A DNA stretch of 63,124 bases from Lachnospiraceae bacterium (GCA_017521985.1 JAFXAZ010000040.1:1-63124); one strand, 5' to 3'. Positions 27,064-36,214 are shown, numbered from the stretch's first letter. Numbers and translations are program-made. The notes: a model not told the origin generated them from the sequence alone.

Positions 27064-27517
27064 TCATTCAATAATATCATCGACCCATTTATATAACTTA
27101 TGACAACTCATATCACTTTCCTGAACAAAAGTACTCATATCATCTTCAAAATTTTCATAACAGTTTCTCACAATCGCGCAATATGTAATCACCAAGGTAT
27201 ATTTTTTTACCTTCAATTTCCGCAAGCATAGTTCCCTGAAAATCACTATGTACAGCGAGATAATTTATATTAACCGCACCACCCATTGGTTTATAAATTT
27301 CTTTATCTCCAATTTTTTCAATCTGGTCTACTCTGCCGACTTCTATGTTGTAATATCCAATAATAAAGTCATTTTCATCAGATAATAGTATATAAGTAAT
27401 GCCTTGGTTTTTATCCAAGGCATTTCCGTCATGAAGAAATTTATCAATTACTGAATTACCACATTTAAAATTTTTAGCTAAATATTCATATTCTGATGTG
27501 TATTCTACAATATTCAT
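27064..27517 (-). pseudogene. GNAT-family acetyltransferase toxin, internally deleted
   Basis: The first 120 codons read as a TacT-type GNAT toxin (FKCGNSVIDKFLHDGNALDKNQGITYILLSD, then AVNINYLAVHSDFQGT and KIYLGDYILRDCEK), but the frame stops after DCEKLL. In another frame directly behind it lies the family's usual C-terminal end (NFEDDMSTFVQESDMSCHKLYKWVDDI). Intact relatives have about 25 more codons between these parts, so a deletion with frameshift is the best reading. Missing are the segment joining the acetyl-CoA site to the C-terminus. It starts 3 bases after a small antitoxin-like gene. Confidence 0.6.
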
Positions 27518-27520
27518 AAC

Positions 27521-27697
27521 TTATTTTTTAGGTTCAATTGAACTTCTTAATTCTTTTGACTCCTTATTAACAGAAAAAGAAAATGTATGAGAATCTAAGA
27601 ATTCTGCCATCTTTCTGTTATCTAATGTTGCAGGAATTCTTTTAAGCTCACTTCTTGTCACAAAAGGAATTTGTGGTTTCATCACACTTGCATTCAT
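27521..27697 (-). CDS. Small antitoxin-like protein beside the GNAT remnant
   Basis: A 58-aa charged protein (MNASVMKPQIPFVTRSELKRIP...DNRKMAEFLDSHTFSF) ahead of the GNAT gene by 3 bases. AAGGAG lies 8 bases before the ATG; a longer in-frame reading lacks such a site. Position and size fit the antitoxin of a GNAT toxin pair, but it is not a recognisable ribbon-helix-helix protein, so the call rests on context. Confidence 0.5.
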   Translation of the reverse strand: MNASVMKPQIPFVTRSELKRIPATLDNRKMAEFLDSHTFSFSVNKESKELRSSIEPKK

Positions 27698-27804
27698 CTC
27701 ATTTTCTCCTTTCTCACATTGTTCTCTTTTGCTCACAATAACCTTCTCCACCTTCTCAAAGCTGCGGAAAAGTGAAATAACACACATTCGTTATCTACAA
27801 CAAT

Positions 27805-27833
27805 ATGATAACATATCCACAGGCCAAAATCAA
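27805..27833 (-). promoter_or_regulatory. Promoter of the antitoxin-GNAT pair
   Basis: TTGATT (27833-27828) and TATCAT (27810-27805) on the minus strand with a 17-base spacer, about 108 bases before the antitoxin start. The rest of the gap to metA (27834-27970) is A+T-rich and shows nothing further. Confidence 0.5.
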
Positions 27834-27970
27834 TTATTTTTACATAGTATTCCCTTATTCCCACTCATATACTCACAAATACATGAAATTATATTGTTAC
27901 AAATACACAATGATGCGTCGCCACTTGGTTTAACTAAAAATTTTCATACGCCATTTTATTTTGTATTCTC

Positions 27971-28885
27971 CTACTTCTGATATAAATCATACGGAGTCGC
28001 CTGATACACGTAGTAATTGAGCCAGTTGGTATACAAATTATTACTATGGCTTCTCCACTGAAGTCTCGGCTTCTTAGTATGGTCATTGTCCGGATAGTAA
28101 TTTACCGGAAGCTCAATCTCCAGCCCCTTATTCAAATCACGCATATACTCGTTATGCAGTGTATAGCGGTCATACTCCGGATGTCCCATCACAAATATCT
28201 GACGGCCGCCTTCTGTCATGCAAAGGAAAATACCGGCTTCTTCGCTCTCTGCAAGGACACGCAAATGATTGCAGTCATGAATTTGCTCTGCAGAAACGGT
28301 GGTATGTCTGCTGTGAGGTGCCATAAAATAATCATCAAATCCTCTCACTAGCGGAATCTTTCTATTAGAAACTTTGTGCTCAAACACACCAAAAAGCTTC
28401 GAAGGCAAGATTTCCTTCTGAATTCCAAAATGATGATATACACCGGCTTGAGCTCCCCAGCAAATATGTAAAGTACTGGTGACATTGTCCTTTGTCCAAT
28501 CCATGACTTCTACCAGTTCCTCCCAGTAATCCACCTCTTCAAAGGCATATTGCTCTACAGGCGCACCGGTAATAATCATACCGTCAAACTTCTGATCCTT
28601 TAATTCAGCAAAATCATGATAAAACTTATTTAAATGATTGGCTGAAGTATTTAAAGAGACATGAGAAGACATCTTCATAAAGGTCACATCCACCTGAAGG
28701 GGTGTATTGGACAGAGCACGCAAAAGCTGCAGCTCTGTGTCCTCTTTCACCGGCATCAAATTCAAAATACAGATACGTAACGGACGAATATCCTGATGCA
28801 TCGCACGAAACTCATCCATTACAAATATATTTTCATGCTCCAGTATACTTTTTGCTGGTAAATCGCTTTGTGTTTTAATTGGCAT
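27971..28885 (-). CDS. metA: Homoserine O-acetyltransferase (MetA type)
   Basis: Activates homoserine for methionine synthesis. The MetA fold is clear, with the active-site Cys142 in HICWGAQAG, the IHDCNH region and FVMGHPEYDR. The residue that decides the acyl donor is Glu111 (GAPVEQYAFEE), which in characterised enzymes selects acetyl-CoA; succinyl-specific enzymes have Gly there. So this is probably an acetyltransferase despite the historical succinyltransferase name. It is 304 aa, normal. It lies 24 bases after ligA with no SAM riboswitch between. Confidence 0.92.
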   Translation of the reverse strand: MPIKTQSDLPAKSILEHENIFVMDEFRAMHQDIRPLRICILNLMPVKEDTELQLLRALSNTPLQVDVTFMKMSSHVSLNTSANHLNKFYHDFAELKDQKFDGMIITGAPVEQYAFEEVDYWEELVEVMDWTKDNVTSTLHICWGAQAGVYHHFGIQKEILPSKLFGVFEHKVSNRKIPLVRGFDDYFMAPHSRHTTVSAEQIHDCNHLRVLAESEEAGIFLCMTEGGRQIFVMGHPEYDRYTLHNEYMRDLNKGLEIELPVNYYPDNDHTKKPRLQWRSHSNNLYTNWLNYYVYQATPYDLYQK

Positions 28886-28909
28886 GTGATGTAAACTCCT
28901 TTAAAATTC

Positions 28910-30874
28910 TTATTTTAAAAACTTCTCCACAAACTCTTTCTCGGTCACAATCGGCACACTCAACTCCTTAGCCTTCTTGTTCTTGGAAGATGTGGAAGTA
29001 ATATCGTTATTGATTAAATACGTGGTTTTGGCCGTCACGGAACCGGTCACCTTGCCGCCTTTTGCTTCAATAGCATCCTTTAAGACATTACGATTTTCAT
29101 AAAGCTCCAAAGAGCCAGTAATCACTACTACCTGTCCGGTCAGTGTCTGAGACTCCTCATCCACCTTTTCTACCTGAATATCCAGCTCAGAAAGCAATCG
29201 CTCTACCATGGTGCGGTTTTCCTTGGAAGCAAAGTATGTCACAAAAGCCTGTGCAATGACATCTCCAATGCCCTCTATTTCACTAAGCTCCTCCGCAGAA
29301 GCCTGCACCATAGCATTTATATCATAAGAAAAATGCTTGCAGATCAGCTTGGCTGTAGCCAATCCAACGCCTGCAATACCAAGGCCGTAAATCACCTTTG
29401 GCAAAGTGGTCTTTCTGGAAGCTTCCACCGCCTGAATCAGCTTATCATAGCTCTTCTGACCAAAGCCTTCCATGGAAATGATTTCGTCCTTGTGTTTGTC
29501 GAGATGATATAAATCACTAAATTCATGCAGAAAGCCCTTTGCAATAAATTTTTCTAAAGTAGCCTCGCTCATGCCATCAATATTTAAGCCGTCACGCCCT
29601 ACAAACAATGCAAAAAGCTTAATTTTCTTTGCCGCGCAGTTCTCATTGGTACAATATAAAAACTGTCCTTCGTTAATTTGTCGTACTTCTGTTCCCCCAC
29701 CGCAGACAGGACAACACTTTGGAATTTCCAACGTATCGGACTGAGTCATATTTTCCGCAATCTGAGGGATAATCATATTTGCCTTATATACGCTGATACG
29801 ATCGCCTAGTCCCAGCTTCAATGCACGGACAATACTAATATTGTGTACGCTTGCTCGACTAACCGTGGTTCCTTCCAATTCTACCGGTTCAAAAATCGCC
29901 ACCGGATTAATCAGACCTGTTCTGGAGGCACTCCATTCTATTTCTAATAACGTAGTCTCACGCAATTCATCTGCCCATTTAAATGCAATGGAATCTCGTG
30001 GGAATTTGCTGGTGCGTCCAAGGCTCTCTCCATAGGCAATATCGTCTAAAATCAATACCAAACCATCACTTGGTATGTCATATCCTTCTACTTTCTTTGC
30101 AAATTCTTCAATAGCCTGTAATATGTTGTCTTTATTGACCTTAATATATGGAACCGTTCCAAACCCCATGGTCTGCAAAAACATTACTTGTTCTTCTCTG
30201 GTCTCAAACTCCTTACCTTCGCACTGAACTAAGGAAAAAGCATAAAAATTAACACTTCTCTCTGCGGTAATGGCACTGTTTAACTGACGAACGGAACCGG
30301 AACAGAGATTTCTCGGATTTTTGTATTTCATAGCTTCGTCTGAAATGGCTGCATTGATTTTCTCAAAATCACTGTAACTGATAACCGCCTCTCCACGAAG
30401 CACTAATTTACCCTTGTGTGGAATGGATAAAGGTACATTTTTAAAGGATTTGGCATTGGCCGTAATAACCTCGCCCACTTCACCATTACCACGAGTAACA
30501 GCCTTAGACAGTCTGCCTTCTTCATAAGTCAGTACAATGGTCAGGCCGTCTAATTTCCAGCTGAGCAGGCCTTCCCTATCCATAAGCCAGCCTTGCAATT
30601 CTTCTCTGGATTTGGTTTTGGCAAGGGAGAGCATTGGCTTGTCGTGAGCCTCCTTCGGAAGCTCGTCAACTGCCTCATAACCAACGGTCTGGGTAGGACT
30701 TCCGGCCAAAACAATGCCGGTCTCCTCTTCCAATTGCACCAGTTCATCATACAATTTGTCATATTCCAAGTTGGACATAATCTCTATGTCCTTGGCATAA
30801 TATGCTTCTGCTGCTTCTTTTAATATGGTTGTCAGTTCTTTTATTCTGGTTAATTTGCTATCCATTCTATCCAT
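28910..30874 (-). CDS. ligA: NAD-dependent DNA ligase
   Basis: Joins nicks in DNA using NAD. Domain order: Ia (LEYDKLYDELVQLEEETG), adenylation domain with the nucleophile Lys107 in SWKLDGLT, OB fold, a four-Cys zinc finger (CCPVCGG...YCTNENC), helix-hairpin-helix repeats and a C-terminal BRCT domain (GQVVVITGSLELYENR). The motif around the lysine is SWKLDG rather than the usual ExKIDG, and TRGNGEVGE replaces TRGDGxxGE, so it is a diverged branch and may be a second LigA in this genome. I use the second possible start (ATG); the first is a TTG. Confidence 0.9.
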   Translation of the reverse strand: MDRMDSKLTRIKELTTILKEAAEAYYAKDIEIMSNLEYDKLYDELVQLEEETGIVLAGSPTQTVGYEAVDELPKEAHDKPMLSLAKTKSREELQGWLMDREGLLSWKLDGLTIVLTYEEGRLSKAVTRGNGEVGEVITANAKSFKNVPLSIPHKGKLVLRGEAVISYSDFEKINAAISDEAMKYKNPRNLCSGSVRQLNSAITAERSVNFYAFSLVQCEGKEFETREEQVMFLQTMGFGTVPYIKVNKDNILQAIEEFAKKVEGYDIPSDGLVLILDDIAYGESLGRTSKFPRDSIAFKWADELRETTLLEIEWSASRTGLINPVAIFEPVELEGTTVSRASVHNISIVRALKLGLGDRISVYKANMIIPQIAENMTQSDTLEIPKCCPVCGGGTEVRQINEGQFLYCTNENCAAKKIKLFALFVGRDGLNIDGMSEATLEKFIAKGFLHEFSDLYHLDKHKDEIISMEGFGQKSYDKLIQAVEASRKTTLPKVIYGLGIAGVGLATAKLICKHFSYDINAMVQASAEELSEIEGIGDVIAQAFVTYFASKENRTMVERLLSELDIQVEKVDEESQTLTGQVVVITGSLELYENRNVLKDAIEAKGGKVTGSVTAKTTYLINNDITSTSSKNKKAKELSVPIVTEKEFVEKFLK

Positions 30875-30908
30875 CACTCTCAATATTTTATATCAACACC
30901 TGACTGCT

Positions 30909-31625
30909 TTATTTTCCTCTGCAAGTCTGGTACAATACACGTTTTTCTGTGGCTGTCAGTTCTCTATGTTCGCCCGGCTTTAAATTTCCAAGCTCTACAT
31001 TCACCACTCGCACACGTTTCAGGCTCTTCACCTGATAGCCAAGTGCCTCACACATGCGCCTGATTTGACGATTTAATCCTTGTGTCAGTACAATACGAAA
31101 GGTATATTTGCCTTCCAACATGACCTTACAAGGTCTGGTAGTGCGCTCAAGCTCCGGCAGATAAATGCCTTGCTGCATACTGGCACGAAATGCTTCTGTA
31201 AGTTCTTTGTCTACTTTTACCACATATTCCTTTTCGTGACCATTAGCCCCTCGCATCATATCGTTAATCAAGTCTCCGTCATTGGTCATAATAAGCAGCC
31301 CTTCACTGTCCTTATCCAATCGCCCTGCATAAGTCACTCGTATTGGATACCGAAACACATCTGTAATTTTACGCTTGGCATGCGGGTCTTTCTCCGTACA
31401 GGTTACCCCTACCGGCTTATACCAGGCAAGCACTACCTTTTCCTTGGTATCACGAAGTTCTTTTGCTCCGATAGTCACTTTCGCCCCTGGATAGACTAAC
31501 TGCCCGATTTCGGCCCTTTTACCATCAATATACACTTGTCCTGCTTCAATATATCTGTCCGCTTCTCTGCGGGAGCACAAGCCTGCCTGCGCCATGTATT
31601 TGTTTAAACGTGTTCCTTCTGCCAT
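30909..31625 (-). CDS. 23S rRNA pseudouridine synthase (RsuA/RluF family)
   Basis: Makes pseudouridine in ribosomal RNA. An N-terminal S4 domain (RLNKYMAQAGLCSRREADRYIEAG, residues 5-28) precedes the RsuA-type catalytic domain with the nucleophilic Asp in AGRLDKDSEGLLIMTNDG. The GLNRQIRRMCEALGY segment is typical of the RluF/RluE group. It is 238 aa. GAGG precedes the ATG. The modified base is not determined from sequence, so RluF and RluB-type sites both remain possible. Confidence 0.9.
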   Translation of the reverse strand: MAEGTRLNKYMAQAGLCSRREADRYIEAGQVYIDGKRAEIGQLVYPGAKVTIGAKELRDTKEKVVLAWYKPVGVTCTEKDPHAKRKITDVFRYPIRVTYAGRLDKDSEGLLIMTNDGDLINDMMRGANGHEKEYVVKVDKELTEAFRASMQQGIYLPELERTTRPCKVMLEGKYTFRIVLTQGLNRQIRRMCEALGYQVKSLKRVRVVNVELGNLKPGEHRELTATEKRVLYQTCRGK

Positions 31626-31711
31626 TTTATATACCTCGAATATTTATTGTACCATTATTCCTACAAAATTGCCACAAAAAACACAAAATAAATACAGTTC
31701 AAATTTATTTT

Positions 31712-32143
31712 TTATAGATAGTCCCTCAGCTTTGTAATGGTCTTTTCCTCCATATCCATCAGTTCCTTTGCCATTGCGGAAATATTCCCATTTGCATGCT
31801 TATTATGATTTAAAATCTTGTACATATCTGTAATACCGCGGTTTGCTCCTTGTATCATAAGCTCTGCCATATGACTGGTAGAACTATCCTTAAATGTTTG
31901 CATCCAGATACCCATTCGAAGCATCATGTCTTTTCCTTTTACGTCTTTATATAGTCGTTTTTCTTCTTTTAATAGTTCATTTGTCGCCTTTTCATAATAG
32001 TTACCATACATCATAGACTCTTTTGCCAATTCTCTGGCAAAATGTTCATCTCTCACACGCGGCATCAATGCATCAATTGCCTCCAGTCCCATATGGGTAT
32101 TTTTTTGAATTTCACGCAGAATTACCTGGTCTTGATTTTTCAT
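31712..32143 (-). CDS. Small helical protein of unknown function
   Basis: A 143-aa cytoplasmic protein, nearly all alpha-helix, with acidic and methionine-rich helices (QVILREIQKNTHMGLEAIDAL, ELAKESMMYGNYYEKA, HMAELMIQGANRGITDMYKIL). The helical layout recalls ferritin-like four-helix bundles such as DUF2383 proteins, but no metal-binding pattern is clear. The ATG with GGAG 6-7 bases upstream is preferred to a longer reading that would overlap the terminator of the next gene. Confidence 0.65.
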   Translation of the reverse strand: MKNQDQVILREIQKNTHMGLEAIDALMPRVRDEHFARELAKESMMYGNYYEKATNELLKEEKRLYKDVKGKDMMLRMGIWMQTFKDSSTSHMAELMIQGANRGITDMYKILNHNKHANGNISAMAKELMDMEEKTITKLRDYL

Positions 32144-32164
32144 ACATTTCTCCTTCCCGCAAAC

Positions 32165-32197
32165 AAAATAGAGAGAAACTGTAAAACAGCTTCTCTC
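32165..32197 (-). terminator. Intrinsic terminator after the SH3b gene
   Basis: An 11-bp stem with one wobble (GAGAGAAGCTG / CAGTTTCTCTC, 5-base loop) followed by a T-rich stretch (TATTTTGTTTG) on the minus strand. It lies 33 bases after the SH3b stop codon. Confidence 0.85.
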
Positions 32198-32230
32198 AAA
32201 AGTTTGTGTATGTTGCAACAAATTATTCTG

Positions 32231-33391
32231 TTATTTCTTATCTAAATACTCAGACTTAATATAGCCGACCTTGCCTTCATAAATAACCTTGCTAAAGCCG
32301 CCATCTACATCTGCAATCCAGTCCAAAGACGTACCTTGTACCACCTGACCGATTCGCTTGGAATCCGTACTTGCTTCAGAACGAACATTTACGGTAGTAT
32401 TGGCTACCACGGTTCCATTAGAAACATTTTCTCCGGTGCCTGCTTCCTCCGGCGGTGGAATCACTTCCAGATAATCACTCTTTACATATGCTTCCTTGCC
32501 TTGGTAAAGAATCTTGGACCAACCGTTTACACGAATTTCGATAACATCAATGGTAGTTCCTTTCTGAATCTTACCAAGCTTATCCGCTGTCTCACTGTCA
32601 GAAGAACGCACATTAATGGTATCGATAGTCCTAGCTTCACATGCAGAATATAAAATAGTCGGATCAGATGCAGGTTCTGAATTCGGCTCTTCAGAAGAAG
32701 CCTCTGTTGCAGTACTTGCTAAAGCTTCCCCCACTGCTCCTCGAATTTCGCTCTGCATAATCTCGATGTAAGTACGTACCTTTTCGTCGTTTTTCAACAT
32801 TTCCTGATACTCTTCATCGATAGAATTCATTAAATTGACAACAGAGGCATCTGCATTAATTGCATCAATATAAACCTGCTCCTCCTCTGTCAAAGTACCT
32901 TCATTAAAATAAAATTTGCCGTTTTCATCGGTACATACATAAAAACAATATATACCGGGAACATACTCATCCACACCTGGAAACTGTGCTCTGGCTGCTG
33001 CGTATACAATGTAGCTGCCCTCAGTAGGACCAATTTTGGTAAATACATTATATTCCGGAAAAGCATCAATAAATTTACCAAGTTCCTGCACACGAATACG
33101 TTCAATGTCTGTCATATTATTTGTGATAGAACTGATAGTATCTACATCTCCGTCCGCCAATGCCGTAAGATATGTTGAAATCAAGGCATTCAGTTCCGGA
33201 TATTTATCACCTTCTAATGGGTTATCGGCACTAATCGCTGCAACCGTCTCTTCTGTAGTAACACTACTGGTAGCAGTCTCGTTGGCAACAACCGCCTCTT
33301 CTCGTGTAATAAGTGCTGCCGCAACACTGACTGCAACAATTAATATTACACAAATCGGAAGAAGGATTTTTACGTTTTTCTTAAAATTCAT
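32231..33391 (-). CDS. Membrane-anchored protein with two SH3b domains
   Basis: A 386-aa protein with an N-terminal signal anchor (LLPICVILIVAVSVAAALI, residues about 8-26), a Thr/Glu-rich region, an unrecognised helical domain (about 55-205) and two tandem SH3b domains near the C-terminus (INVRSSDSETADKLGKIQKG and VNVRSEASTDSKRIGQVVQG). SH3b domains bind cell-wall peptides, so it should sit at the wall-facing side of the membrane. No hydrolase domain is present. The ATG after GAGG is used. It follows the tRNA-Arg gene by 39 bases and may share its promoter. Confidence 0.85.
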   Translation of the reverse strand: MNFKKNVKILLPICVILIVAVSVAAALITREEAVVANETATSSVTTEETVAAISADNPLEGDKYPELNALISTYLTALADGDVDTISSITNNMTDIERIRVQELGKFIDAFPEYNVFTKIGPTEGSYIVYAAARAQFPGVDEYVPGIYCFYVCTDENGKFYFNEGTLTEEEQVYIDAINADASVVNLMNSIDEEYQEMLKNDEKVRTYIEIMQSEIRGAVGEALASTATEASSEEPNSEPASDPTILYSACEARTIDTINVRSSDSETADKLGKIQKGTTIDVIEIRVNGWSKILYQGKEAYVKSDYLEVIPPPEEAGTGENVSNGTVVANTTVNVRSEASTDSKRIGQVVQGTSLDWIADVDGGFSKVIYEGKVGYIKSEYLDKK

Positions 33392-33430
33392 AATAACCTC
33401 TCTATCATAGTGTAAACAAAGGTGGTGAAA

Positions 33431-33502
33431 TGTGTCCGACAGGAATCGAACCTGCATTAAAGGCGTCGGAGGCCTCCGTTCTATCCATTAGACTACGGAC
33501 AC
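33431..33502 (-). tRNA. tRNA-Arg (anticodon CCG)
   Basis: Minus-strand cloverleaf: acceptor GTGTCCG with CGGACAC, discriminator A, an anticodon stem GAGGC/GCCTT enclosing the loop CTCCGAC, giving anticodon CCG (reads CGG), and the T-loop GTTCGATTCC. CCA is not encoded. It is a single tRNA gene preceded by its own promoter. Confidence 0.93.
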
Positions 33503-33543
33503 AAAACTGTAAAATATTACGGAAATATTACACCACCTTTGCT

Positions 33544-33572
33544 ATGATAACATAGGCTATCAAAAAAGTCTA
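33544..33572 (-). promoter_or_regulatory. Promoter of tRNA-Arg
   Basis: TAGACT (33572-33567) and TATCAT (33549-33544) on the minus strand with a 17-base spacer, about 40 bases upstream of the tRNA. The -35 overlaps the stop codon of the DUF5688 gene. Confidence 0.5.
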
Positions 33573-34484
33573 GTAATTTTTCACTTTTTTGCTCCTGCAA
33601 ATATGCATTTTTTGTGAATTCATACTATAATAGTATACATTATAAGAAAGAACTTCCTCTTCTAATACCTCACGATCATTAATATCCTTTACCATTAAAA
33701 ACAAGACCTCTTCCTCTTCTACTTGAGAAACCGGCACAATAACCCACTCATGCACACTGGCAGGGAGCATATAAAAGTCCTCTTTCAGCTGTGTACTGAT
33801 ATCATAAAGAATATCCGGAAAATATGCCAAAACTGCACCAAGATACTTCTCATTGTTGGTAAGTACAAACATCCCATCTCTGGCACGTTCAAAAAGTGCT
33901 CCATCCTCTTCAAAAATAATACCTTCAAGCACCTCTGACATAGTTTTAAACCACACACCCTTTTTCTCTCTGGTATATTCGATGGCATGACGCAACATCT
34001 CTTCGGCTGACACCTGCCAGTATTCCAGATGATGATTTTTCAGCATGACACTTCCTTTAAAAATCTGCTCTTCATTTACCTCAAAATATGGCACAATGGC
34101 AAAATCCAAAAACTCTTTGTAAGGAGTATCTTTTAAAAGCTTCCTGTTTTCGGCAATATGAATCAACTTTACATATATATCAGGTCTGGCTGTCTCATAA
34201 CTGTCCAGTTTATGTATACAGTCCGGCACCTGACCGGTTTCCTCTTTATAACAGCGAATCAGCTCCCCTGCGAGAAAATCTATACTTTGCCCACTTCTAA
34301 AGCTGCCATAAAACGGCTCTAAGTAAATAGTAGGAGAATAAATTTCTCCCTCTTTTGTAAAGGAGACACCATGGCGAATGCAGCCATTCAACTTTTCCAC
34401 CTGCACCGCTTCCACAGTGATATCTTCTGTAATCATGCCTCTTAAGGCGTTCAAAACTTCTTCTCTAAATTCAGGATAACTCAT
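33570..34484 (-). CDS. DUF5688 family protein
   Basis: A 304-aa cytoplasmic protein. The pattern NGCIRHGVSF, PTIYLEPFYGSFRSGQSID, then a DFAIVPYF segment resembles DUF5688, which is widespread in Lachnospiraceae and has no known function. No membrane helix or signal is seen. I use the ATG after GAGAGG, 14 codons inside the longest frame. It is monocistronic with the tRNA-Arg promoter at its 3' end. Confidence 0.75.
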   Translation of the reverse strand: MSYPEFREEVLNALRGMITEDITVEAVQVEKLNGCIRHGVSFTKEGEIYSPTIYLEPFYGSFRSGQSIDFLAGELIRCYKEETGQVPDCIHKLDSYETARPDIYVKLIHIAENRKLLKDTPYKEFLDFAIVPYFEVNEEQIFKGSVMLKNHHLEYWQVSAEEMLRHAIEYTREKKGVWFKTMSEVLEGIIFEEDGALFERARDGMFVLTNNEKYLGAVLAYFPDILYDISTQLKEDFYMLPASVHEWVIVPVSQVEEEEVLFLMVKDINDREVLEEEVLSYNVYYYSMNSQKMHICRSKKVKNY

Positions 34485-34570
34485 ATAAATACCTCTCAAA
34501 AATGTTATAAAGGACATATGCATCATCCATATCGAGTCGTCATATAAAGGAAACAGTCATTTCCCGAAAA

Positions 34571-34610
34571 ACAACAAACACCATGCAGACTTTGCCCTCT
34601 GCATGGTGTT
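34571..34610 (-). terminator. Intrinsic terminator after efp
   Basis: A perfect 13-bp stem (34577-34589 with 34598-34610, 8-base loop) followed on the minus strand by a T-rich tail. It ends the aroE-efp transcript. Confidence 0.9.
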
Positions 34611-34639
34611 ATCTTTCGTAAGTTAGTTAAAGTATAAAA

Positions 34640-35197
34640 TTATACTCTGGACATGTACTCCTCAGTACGTGTGTCGATTCTGATTACATCACCTGTTTCA
34701 ACAAATAATGGAACATAAACTGTAGCACCTGTTTCAACTGTAGCAGGCTTTGTAGCACCTGTAGCGGTATCACCCTTGAAGCCCGGCTCTGTATCGGTAA
34801 TAGTTAACTCTACGAATGTAGGTGGTTCCACAGCAAAGATATTGCCGTTTACGGAACAAATCTTGCACATTTCGTTTTCCTTAACGAACTTTAATGCATC
34901 ACCGATTTTGTCAGCACCTAAAGAAATCTGGTCATATGTCTCCATATCCATAAAGTTGAACAAGTCGCCATCGCTATATAAATACTGCATATCTTTTCTG
35001 TCGACACGCGCTGCTGGGAATTTTTCGGTTGGTCTAAAACTTCTTTCAACCACACCGCCATTGATAATGTTTTTTAACTTAGTTCTAACGAATGCTGCAC
35101 CTTTACCCGGCTTAACATGCTGGAATTCAATAATCTGAACGAAGTTACCTTCAATTTCGAGGGTAACACCATTTCTGAAATCACCTGCAGAAATCAT
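34640..35197 (-). CDS. efp: Elongation factor P
   Basis: Helps ribosomes through polyproline stretches. Three-domain, 185 aa, normal size. The tip residue is Lys32 in PGKGAAFV, which in Firmicutes may be unmodified or 5-aminopentanolylated; no modification gene lies nearby. The start [17 protein letters not shown] has AGGAGG upstream. It follows aroQ by 66 bases, a common arrangement in Clostridia. Confidence 0.97.
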   Translation of the reverse strand: MISAGDFRNGVTLEIEGNFVQIIEFQHVKPGKGAAFVRTKLKNIINGGVVERSFRPTEKFPAARVDRKDMQYLYSDGDLFNFMDMETYDQISLGADKIGDALKFVKENEMCKICSVNGNIFAVEPPTFVELTITDTEPGFKGDTATGATKPATVETGATVYVPLFVETGDVIRIDTRTEEYMSRV

Positions 35198-35263
35198 AAA
35201 AAATCCTCCTAATAAAAATGAAACGATATTCTTTAGCTATTTTACAATATTCATCATACTTTT

Positions 35264-35707
35264 TCAACTGTTTTTTTCAATTTGTGCCAAACAATAATCA
35301 ATTGCATCCAAATATCCCTGTAAACCTCTGCCATAAATCTGATAATCACACACTTCTTTGGTCACAGACACCTGCCTAAAGGCCTCTCTTTTGGTAATAT
35401 CAGAAATATGTATCTCAACCTTCGGCACCACAATACTGGCCAAGGCATCACGAATGGCATAGCTGTAATGAGTATATGCACCCGGATTAATCACAATTGC
35501 CTCTGTTCCGTCAAAATAAGAGGTCTGGATTCTATCAATAATTCCGCCTTCGTAATTACTCTGAAACACCTCAATATCTGCACCAATCTCTTTGCCTTTA
35601 TCGGCAATCATGTTTTTTAAATATTCATAATCCTGATTGCCGTAAACACTTCTTTCGCGAATACCTAAAAAATTCAAATTGGGACCATTAATTACCAAAA
35701 TCTTCAT
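35264..35707 (-). CDS. aroQ: 3-dehydroquinate dehydratase, type II
   Basis: Third step of the shikimate pathway. The type II signature LVINGPNLNFLGIRERSVYG includes the catalytic Tyr (position 22); NPGAYTHYSYAIRDAL carries the catalytic His and Asn. The usual NHEG is NYEG and the SNI/H motif is IHISDITKRE, mild departures. 147 aa. It overlaps aroK by 20 bases, so both are translated in coupled fashion. Confidence 0.93.
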   Translation of the reverse strand: MKILVINGPNLNFLGIRERSVYGNQDYEYLKNMIADKGKEIGADIEVFQSNYEGGIIDRIQTSYFDGTEAIVINPGAYTHYSYAIRDALASIVVPKVEIHISDITKREAFRQVSVTKEVCDYQIYGRGLQGYLDAIDYCLAQIEKNS

Positions 35708-36212
35708 ACTGTACTGCCTCCACTATTTCCTGTACCACATCTTTCATTTCCTTGCCGTCCACATGGATAATGATGTCTGCCACACCCTCGTAAATCGGAT
35801 TCCTCTCCGCCAACAATGCCTCAATTCTCCCCTTTGGATTCTCACACTGCAATAACGGCCTGGAAGTATCATGCTTTACTCTTTGATATATAGTGTCCGG
35901 AGACGCCTGCAAATAAATTACCTTACCAAGTTGTTTGATGATTTCACGATTTTCCTCCCTCATAGGAGTTCCGCCACCCAAAGAAATCACGCGGCTTCCA
36001 AGCTCATGAAATAAACTATTTAAACATTCGGTCTCTTTTTGCCTGAAATAGCTTTCGCCTTTTGCTGCAAACATCTCAGAAATACTCATTTTCTCACGTT
36101 CCTCAATTAACTTGTCCGTATCAATCAGACATTTTTTCAATTTGTAGCTTAATCGGAAGCCGACCGTAGATTTGCCGCTGCCCATAAAGCCTATCAGTAT
36201 AACATGCTTCAT
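35688..36212 (-). CDS. aroK: Shikimate kinase
   Basis: Phosphorylates shikimate with ATP. The P-loop GFMGSGKSTVG (residues 8-18), DTDKLIEE (shikimate-binding Asp) and SLGGGTP (Gly-rich substrate loop) are all present, and a lid Arg lies in VKHDTSRPLL. It is 174 aa, normal. It follows aroE by 2 bases and overlaps aroQ. Confidence 0.95.
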   Translation of the reverse strand: MKHVILIGFMGSGKSTVGFRLSYKLKKCLIDTDKLIEEREKMSISEMFAAKGESYFRQKETECLNSLFHELGSRVISLGGGTPMREENREIIKQLGKVIYLQASPDTIYQRVKHDTSRPLLQCENPKGRIEALLAERNPIYEGVADIIIHVDGKEMKDVVQEIVEAVQYEDFGN

Positions 36213-36214
36213 CG

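Noticed and set aside
27155-27517. Complete GNAT acetyltransferase gene
   Set aside because: The family C-terminus lies out of frame directly after it, so it is read as deleted.
28886-28909. SAM riboswitch before metA
   Set aside because: Only 24 bases separate it from ligA, which is too short for one.
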